A stretch of DNA of 9,125 bases, taken from the NCBI GenBank assembly GCA_016280345.1, contig JAEEGN010000208.1, positions 1-9,125 on the forward strand, given 5' to 3'. Positions 5,978 to 9,125 of this stretch are shown here, piece after piece. The notes under the pieces were generated by a model. The model was not told where the DNA came from, did not search any database, and saw nothing but the letters and a program-made list of their open reading frames with translations. The position numbers and the translations under genes were made by a program. The DNA is from Selenomonadaceae bacterium. GTDB taxonomy: Bacteria; Bacillota; Negativicutes; Selenomonadales; Selenomonadaceae. How positions within the stretch are numbered: position 1 is the stretch's first letter; each line of letters begins with the position of its first letter.

Positions 5978-6913
5978 ATGGACGAATCATTGATCCATGT
6001 CCTGTTCGCCGCCGACGAGGGTTACGCCCAGCACCTGACGGTGGCCATGACGTCGGTATTGCTTCACACGGCGCGGCCGGATCGGGTGGCCGTCCACGTG
6101 ATCGACGACGGGCTGGGGGCGGAGGCCCGGCGAAAGATTGCCGCCACCGCCGAAGCCAAAGGGAGCCGCGTCGATTTCCTGACGCCCCCGGCGGCCGCGG
6201 ACGATTTCTATGTCAGCGCCCATCTGAGCCGGGCCGCCTATCGGCGCCTGTCGATGGCGGAGCTCCTGCCGCCGGCGGTGGCGCGGGTCATTTACCTCGA
6301 CGGCGATCTGCTGGTCCGGGACGACATCCAAAAACTCTGGGCGGTTGACCTCGGCGGCCTGGCGCTGGGCGCGGTACCGGACTTCGGCATCATGGCCTCG
6401 GCCCGGGCGCGGCGGGAGAAAGCGGCTGTCCTCGGCCTGGCGCCGGAGGAGCCCTATTTCAATTCCGGCGTCCTGCTGGCGGATCTCGTCCGGTGGCGGG
6501 CCGGGGACCTGGGCGCCCGGGCGCGGGCCCTGGCGGCGGAACACCGCTCCCCCCATCACGACCAGGACGCTTTGAACGCGCTTTTCCGCGGCCGCTGGCA
6601 GGCGCTGCCCCTTCGCTGGAACGTCATCCCGCCGGTTTGGCAGCTCTTCGTCAAAGTGCTGCGGCAGGGCGAACTGCGGCGCGCCGCCCTGACCGCCCGC
6701 CGGGACGTTGCCGTCCTGCACTACGCCGGCGGGGCCAAGCCCTGGGAATATCCGCTGACCCCCGGCTTCAACGACGAGTATTACCGCGTCCTCGGGGAAA
6801 CGGCTTACCGCGACGCTCCCATGCCCCAGCCCCGGCCGGGGAAACGCCATCCCCTGTGGCGGCAGCGGGTGCGCCTCCGGCTGGCGGACGGCTGGCAGAG
6901 ATTGCTGTCGTGA
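5978..6913 (+). CDS. Family 8 glycosyltransferase (LPS glycosyltransferase, LgtC/WaaJ-like)
   Basis: A 311-residue GT-A retaining glycosyltransferase. The order of motifs fits GT8: VLFAADEGYAQHLTVAMTSVL (start of the Rossmann-like domain, residues 8-28), YLDGDLLVRDDI with the metal-binding D108-G109-D110, YFNSGVLLADL (F161-N162-S163-G164), HHDQDALNALF (D195, D197), RWNVIPP, and the C-terminal metal/donor motif HYAGGAKPWEY (H248, K254-P255-W256). The last ~35 residues are rich in Arg, Trp and Leu (PLWRQRVRLRLADGWQRLL), like the basic membrane-binding tail of LgtC. Family members transfer galactose or glucose from UDP-sugar to LPS core; the donor here is unknown. The start at 5978 follows GGAG by 6 bases and the gmhB stop by 11; a longer in-frame extension to 5852 merely reads gmhB in another frame. 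A 69-base gap separates it from the next GT9. Confidence 0.9.
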   Translation: MDESLIHVLFAADEGYAQHLTVAMTSVLLHTARPDRVAVHVIDDGLGAEARRKIAATAEAKGSRVDFLTPPAAADDFYVSAHLSRAAYRRLSMAELLPPAVARVIYLDGDLLVRDDIQKLWAVDLGGLALGAVPDFGIMASARARREKAAVLGLAPEEPYFNSGVLLADLVRWRAGDLGARARALAAEHRSPHHDQDALNALFRGRWQALPLRWNVIPPVWQLFVKVLRQGELRRAALTARRDVAVLHYAGGAKPWEYPLTPGFNDEYYRVLGETAYRDAPMPQPRPGKRHPLWRQRVRLRLADGWQRLLS

Positions 6914-6982
6914 CGCTGCCGGGGCAAATATGACGCGCGCTCCGGCGCACGAAGGAAAAACGAAGCGAGAAAGGGCGAACTC

Positions 6983-7996
6983 ATGAAATTCGACAAGATT
7001 TTGCTGCTGGCCCAGAATGCCCTCGGGGACGTCATCCTCACCACCGGCTTCGCCAAGGCGGTGCGGGAAACCTTTCCGGAGAGCCGTCTGGCCTTTCTCT
7101 GCGCCCCTTTCGCCGCCGACCTCTGCCACCTGCCCTTCATCGACGACATGGTGGTCTATACGAAGGGTATGCCGATGCTGCCCGTCATCCGACGCCTCTG
7201 GCGCTTCGACGTCGCCCTGTGCCTCGACTTCAAGTACCGCAGCGCCGTGATCCCGTTCTTCGCCCGCATTCCGGTGCGGGCCGGCATCGCCCATAAGCGG
7301 CGGCTCTTCATGACCCACGCCGTGGACCGCAACCCGGACCACGAGAAGATGTACTTCGCCGAGCATCTGGCCGACATCATGCGCCGGGCCATCGGCCTCA
7401 ACCTCCGGGGCGACCTCTCGCGCCTTTACGTGGCCGACGCCACGCCGCGGGACAAGGCGGCGGTGGACGAGGCCCTGCGGGACTTCCCGGCCGACGGCCT
7501 GCGCGTCGCCATCGCCCCCTTCAGTTCCACGACGATGAAGGACTGGGCCGTGGACCGCTACGAGGCTTTCATGGCGGCGCTGACGCAGAAGTATCAGGCC
7601 CGCTTCCTCATCATCGGCGGGCCGGAGGAAACCGGGCGTGGCTTCCCGGTGCCGGAAAACGGCCTCGACCTGCGGGGCCGGCTCCGCATCACCGAAACGG
7701 CGGAGCTTCTGCGCCGGGCGGACTGCTTCGTCGGCAGTTGCAGCGCCCCGCTCCACGTGGCTACCGCCGTGGGGCTGCCCTGCCTCGCCTTCTACGGGCC
7801 CGGCTCCCCGGCGAAGTGGGCGCCCCGCCACAAGTGCATCACCCTGCAACATCCGCAGCCCTGCACGCCCTGTGACGCCGTGGGCTACGGCAACCCCTGC
7901 GGTTTCGACAACGTCTGCATGCGGCTGATAACGTTGGACGAGACGATCGCCGCGTTCGACCGCCTGCTCCGGGAAAATCCGCCGCCGCCCCGCTGA
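6983..7996 (+). CDS. GT9 glycosyltransferase with altered donor-site motif
   Basis: A 337-residue GT-B protein of the heptosyltransferase family. The N-terminal NALGDVILTTGFAKAV has the expected catalytic Asp (D16), STTMKDW has the donor-phosphate Lys (K186), and FYGPGSPAKWAP plus a four-Cys segment (CTPCDAVGYGNPCGFDNVC, C-x2-C-x8-C-x5-C) are family features. The usual N-D-[ST]-G-P-x-H donor motif is, however, S252-C253-S254-A255-P256-L257-H258, so the conserved Asp (D261 in E. coli WaaC) is Cys and the Gly is Ala. The other two GT9 proteins in the window keep this Asp. The enzyme may therefore use a different donor, or be weakly active. The start ATG follows AAGGG by 7 bases. It sits between the GT8 and VirK-like genes in the same unit, implying a role in core extension. 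GT9 membership is secure, substrate is not. Confidence 0.87.
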   Translation: MKFDKILLLAQNALGDVILTTGFAKAVRETFPESRLAFLCAPFAADLCHLPFIDDMVVYTKGMPMLPVIRRLWRFDVALCLDFKYRSAVIPFFARIPVRAGIAHKRRLFMTHAVDRNPDHEKMYFAEHLADIMRRAIGLNLRGDLSRLYVADATPRDKAAVDEALRDFPADGLRVAIAPFSSTTMKDWAVDRYEAFMAALTQKYQARFLIIGGPEETGRGFPVPENGLDLRGRLRITETAELLRRADCFVGSCSAPLHVATAVGLPCLAFYGPGSPAKWAPRHKCITLQHPQPCTPCDAVGYGNPCGFDNVCMRLITLDETIAAFDRLLRENPPPPR

Positions 7997-8044
7997 CGGC
8001 GCCTTTGCCCGCGCGGCCGCAATCCCAGAAAATCGGAGGCCCCT

Positions 8045-8965
8045 ATGCGCCAGAGCTTCATCACCCTCGGCAAGAAGATATACGACGTCAGGAAATCCCG
8101 GGAAGCCCGGCGGATGCTGGTCTTTGTCGCCCGCTGCTGGCTGAACCGCGACCGCCTCGAGGCGCTGGACGACTATTTCCATCAGACGCCGCTCCTGGCG
8201 GAAATCGCGGACGTTTACCCCTTCGTCTATGAGCAGCCGACGAGGGCCTTTTTCTACAACGGGTCCACCTTCGACGAGCGGGCCCGGCTGGTGGAGGAGC
8301 ACATGGCGTTCCTGGCGGAGCGCCTGCGGCCTGAAGTTGTGACGGACATTTACCGGGAAAAGGAACAGCTCCTCTGGCAGATGGACCGGGAAGGCGAGCC
8401 GCTGCGGCTGGTGCTGTTTTACGAACCCGGCCAGCGCAAGGAGGGCATCCTGTCCGTCATCCTGCGGCTGGGGACGGCGTCCCTCTACCAGATGATTTTC
8501 TGGATTGCCCGGGATCACGCCCGGGACGGCGCGTGGTCCCTCTGGATCGGCGCCATGCAGGGGCCGAACATGGCCGACGCCAAGGAAGTCATCAAGCGCG
8601 TCACCAAGGAGTGTCACGCCTACCGCACCAAGAACCTCATCCTCTACGCCACCCAGGCGGTGGCGCGGGCGCTGGGCATCGGCCGCATCTACGCCGTCAC
8701 CAACGAAGGCTACTACGCCAACAACCACCTGCGGATGGACCGCAAGCTCAAGACGAGCTTCAGCGACTTCTGGATGGAGGCCGGCGGCTGGAAAACGGAG
8801 GACAGCCGCTTCGACGGGCTCCCGCTGACCGAGCCCCGGAAGACCATGGAGGAGGTTCCCGTCCGCAAGCGTGCTGTTTACCGCAAGCGCTTCGCGCTGC
8901 TCGACGGGATCGACGCCGCCATCGCCGACAGCATGGCCGCATTGATGCAAAAAGAAAACGGATAA
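8045..8965 (+). CDS. VirK/YbjX family (DUF535) protein
   Basis: A 306-residue protein matching the DUF535 family, which includes Shigella/Salmonella VirK and E. coli YbjX (about 300-330 residues). Recognisable conserved blocks are WIGAMQGP (167-174), the following EVIKRVTKECHAYRTKNL, ALGIGRIYAVTNEGYY, SFSDFWMEAGG (F242-W243, G247-G248) and VRKRAVYRKRF (273-283). I see no signal peptide or clear membrane helix, so it is probably cytoplasmic or peripheral. Biochemical activity is not established to my knowledge; VirK in Salmonella is linked to antimicrobial-peptide resistance and in Shigella to surface IcsA expression. Here it closes an LPS-core transcription unit, with GGAGG 5 bases before its ATG and a terminator 43 bases after its stop, which supports an envelope/LPS-related job by association. 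An enzymatic role in core or lipid A modification would be speculative. Confidence 0.88.
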   Translation: MRQSFITLGKKIYDVRKSREARRMLVFVARCWLNRDRLEALDDYFHQTPLLAEIADVYPFVYEQPTRAFFYNGSTFDERARLVEEHMAFLAERLRPEVVTDIYREKEQLLWQMDREGEPLRLVLFYEPGQRKEGILSVILRLGTASLYQMIFWIARDHARDGAWSLWIGAMQGPNMADAKEVIKRVTKECHAYRTKNLILYATQAVARALGIGRIYAVTNEGYYANNHLRMDRKLKTSFSDFWMEAGGWKTEDSRFDGLPLTEPRKTMEEVPVRKRAVYRKRFALLDGIDAAIADSMAALMQKENG

Positions 8966-8983
8966 GCTGCAAGGGAGCAGAGC

Positions 8984-8997
8984 CCGGGAATACCCGG
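8984..8997 (+). other. Short hairpin between virK-like stop and terminator
   Basis: CCGGG, an AATA loop and CCCGG form a 5-bp perfect stem in the 3' untranslated region, 10 bases before the terminator. It may help protect the transcript end, but a chance origin in GC-rich sequence is quite possible. Confidence 0.3.
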
Positions 8998-9007
8998 CCG
9001 CTGTACG

Positions 9008-9046
9008 AAAACGCCCGCCACCGGGAAACCGGGGCGGGCGTTTTTT
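9008..9046 (+). terminator. Rho-independent terminator ending the core operon
   Basis: CGCCCGCC (9012-9019), one bulged A, CCGG (9021-9024), a GAAA tetraloop, CCGG (9029-9032) and GGCGGGCG (9033-9040) make a 12-bp GC stem followed directly by TTTTTT (9041-9046). AAAA at 9008-9011 precedes the stem, so the structure could also stop transcription from the opposite direction. It follows the VirK-like stop by 43 bases and marks the end of the transcription unit. Confidence 0.93.
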
Positions 9047-9060
9047 CTGTGAACAAATGT

Positions 9061-9125
9061 TTGGAGGGGCAGGATTTACGGGCGCGGCGACGAATATACA
9101 ATTGGATATCATTGTGGAAGGGGGA
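9061..9125 (+). promoter_or_regulatory. Probable leader of a gene beyond the right edge
   Basis: After the terminator the base composition changes to AT-richer sequence with GGGGCAGGATTT (9066-9077), a GC stretch, then CGACGAATATA (9088-9098), and the window ends in GGAAGGGGGA (9116-9125), which looks like a ribosome site. A gene therefore likely starts just past the edge. The GCAGGA...GACGAATATA arrangement recalls, from memory, leader sequences seen before genes in Negativicutes and clostridia; I cannot verify that here. No convincing -35/-10 pair was found. Confidence 0.35.

Noticed and set aside
6902..6931. Possible promoter (TTGCTG and AAATAT) before the last GT9 gene.
   Set aside because: Each hexamer matches consensus at only about three of six positions; the 69-base gap otherwise shows nothing clear.
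5987..9112. A 1041-codon open frame on the minus strand spanning GT8, GT9 and the VirK-like gene.
   Set aside because: It lies antisense to three well-supported genes, runs through the terminator, has no ribosome site at its ATG, and its His/Arg/Pro/Val-rich composition is what GC-rich codon bias produces on the opposite strand.
9099..9114. Imperfect palindrome CAAT...ATTG near the right edge.
   Set aside because: Only four outer pairs plus the central pair match; too weak for an operator call.
9057..9125. An ATG opening a frame that remains open to the right edge (MFGGAGFTG...).
   Set aside because: No ribosome site precedes it, only 23 codons are visible, and the sequence looks like a leader with a ribosome site at its end.

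Overview
This GC-rich window (well above 60% GC by eye) lies inside a lipopolysaccharide (LPS) inner-core and heptose biosynthesis cluster. Every gene is on the + strand and spacing is tight. The organism is a Gram-negative-type (diderm) bacterium, because the genes make ADP-L-glycero-D-manno-heptose, assemble a heptose-containing core and ligate a polysaccharide to it. Strong GGAGG-like ribosome sites before several genes, a TTG start, and an AT-rich leader motif at the right edge remind me of diderm Firmicutes (Negativicutes). That assignment is an inference of moderate-to-low confidence; a GC-rich proteobacterium cannot be excluded from the sequence alone.

Layout: 2-271, C-terminal end of a family 9 glycosyltransferase (GT9, heptosyltransferase-like), cut by the window edge. 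268-1005, a family 2 (WaaE/KdtX-like) glycosyltransferase. 1045-2148, a complete GT9 enzyme. A good sigma-70-type promoter (2115-2143) overlaps the end of that gene and probably starts a second transcription unit: rfaE1/hldA heptose-7-phosphate kinase (2198-3205), waaL O-antigen ligase (3270-4475, TTG start), hldD/rfaD epimerase (4472-5443), gmhB phosphatase (5433-5966), a GT8 glycosyltransferase (5978-6913), another GT9 (6983-7996) and a VirK/YbjX (DUF535) protein (8045-8965). A strong intrinsic terminator (9008-9046) ends the unit. The last ~80 bases look like the leader of a further gene beyond the window.

How they work together: RfaE1 phosphorylates heptose-7-phosphate, GmhB removes the C7 phosphate, and HldD epimerises the ADP-activated sugar. 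The isomerase (gmhA) and the nucleotidyltransferase (hldC/rfaE2) are not in the window and must lie elsewhere. The GT9, GT2 and GT8 enzymes then build the core on the cytoplasmic face of the inner membrane, and WaaL joins a lipid-linked glycan to lipid A-core on the periplasmic face. The VirK/YbjX protein probably has an envelope role.

I saw no mobile element, CRISPR array, tRNA or rRNA. The pathway is known; the points worth a second look are the altered active-site motif in the last GT9, a lost zinc ligand in GmhB, several structured gene junctions, the internal promoter, and the VirK-family gene as the last member of a core operon.
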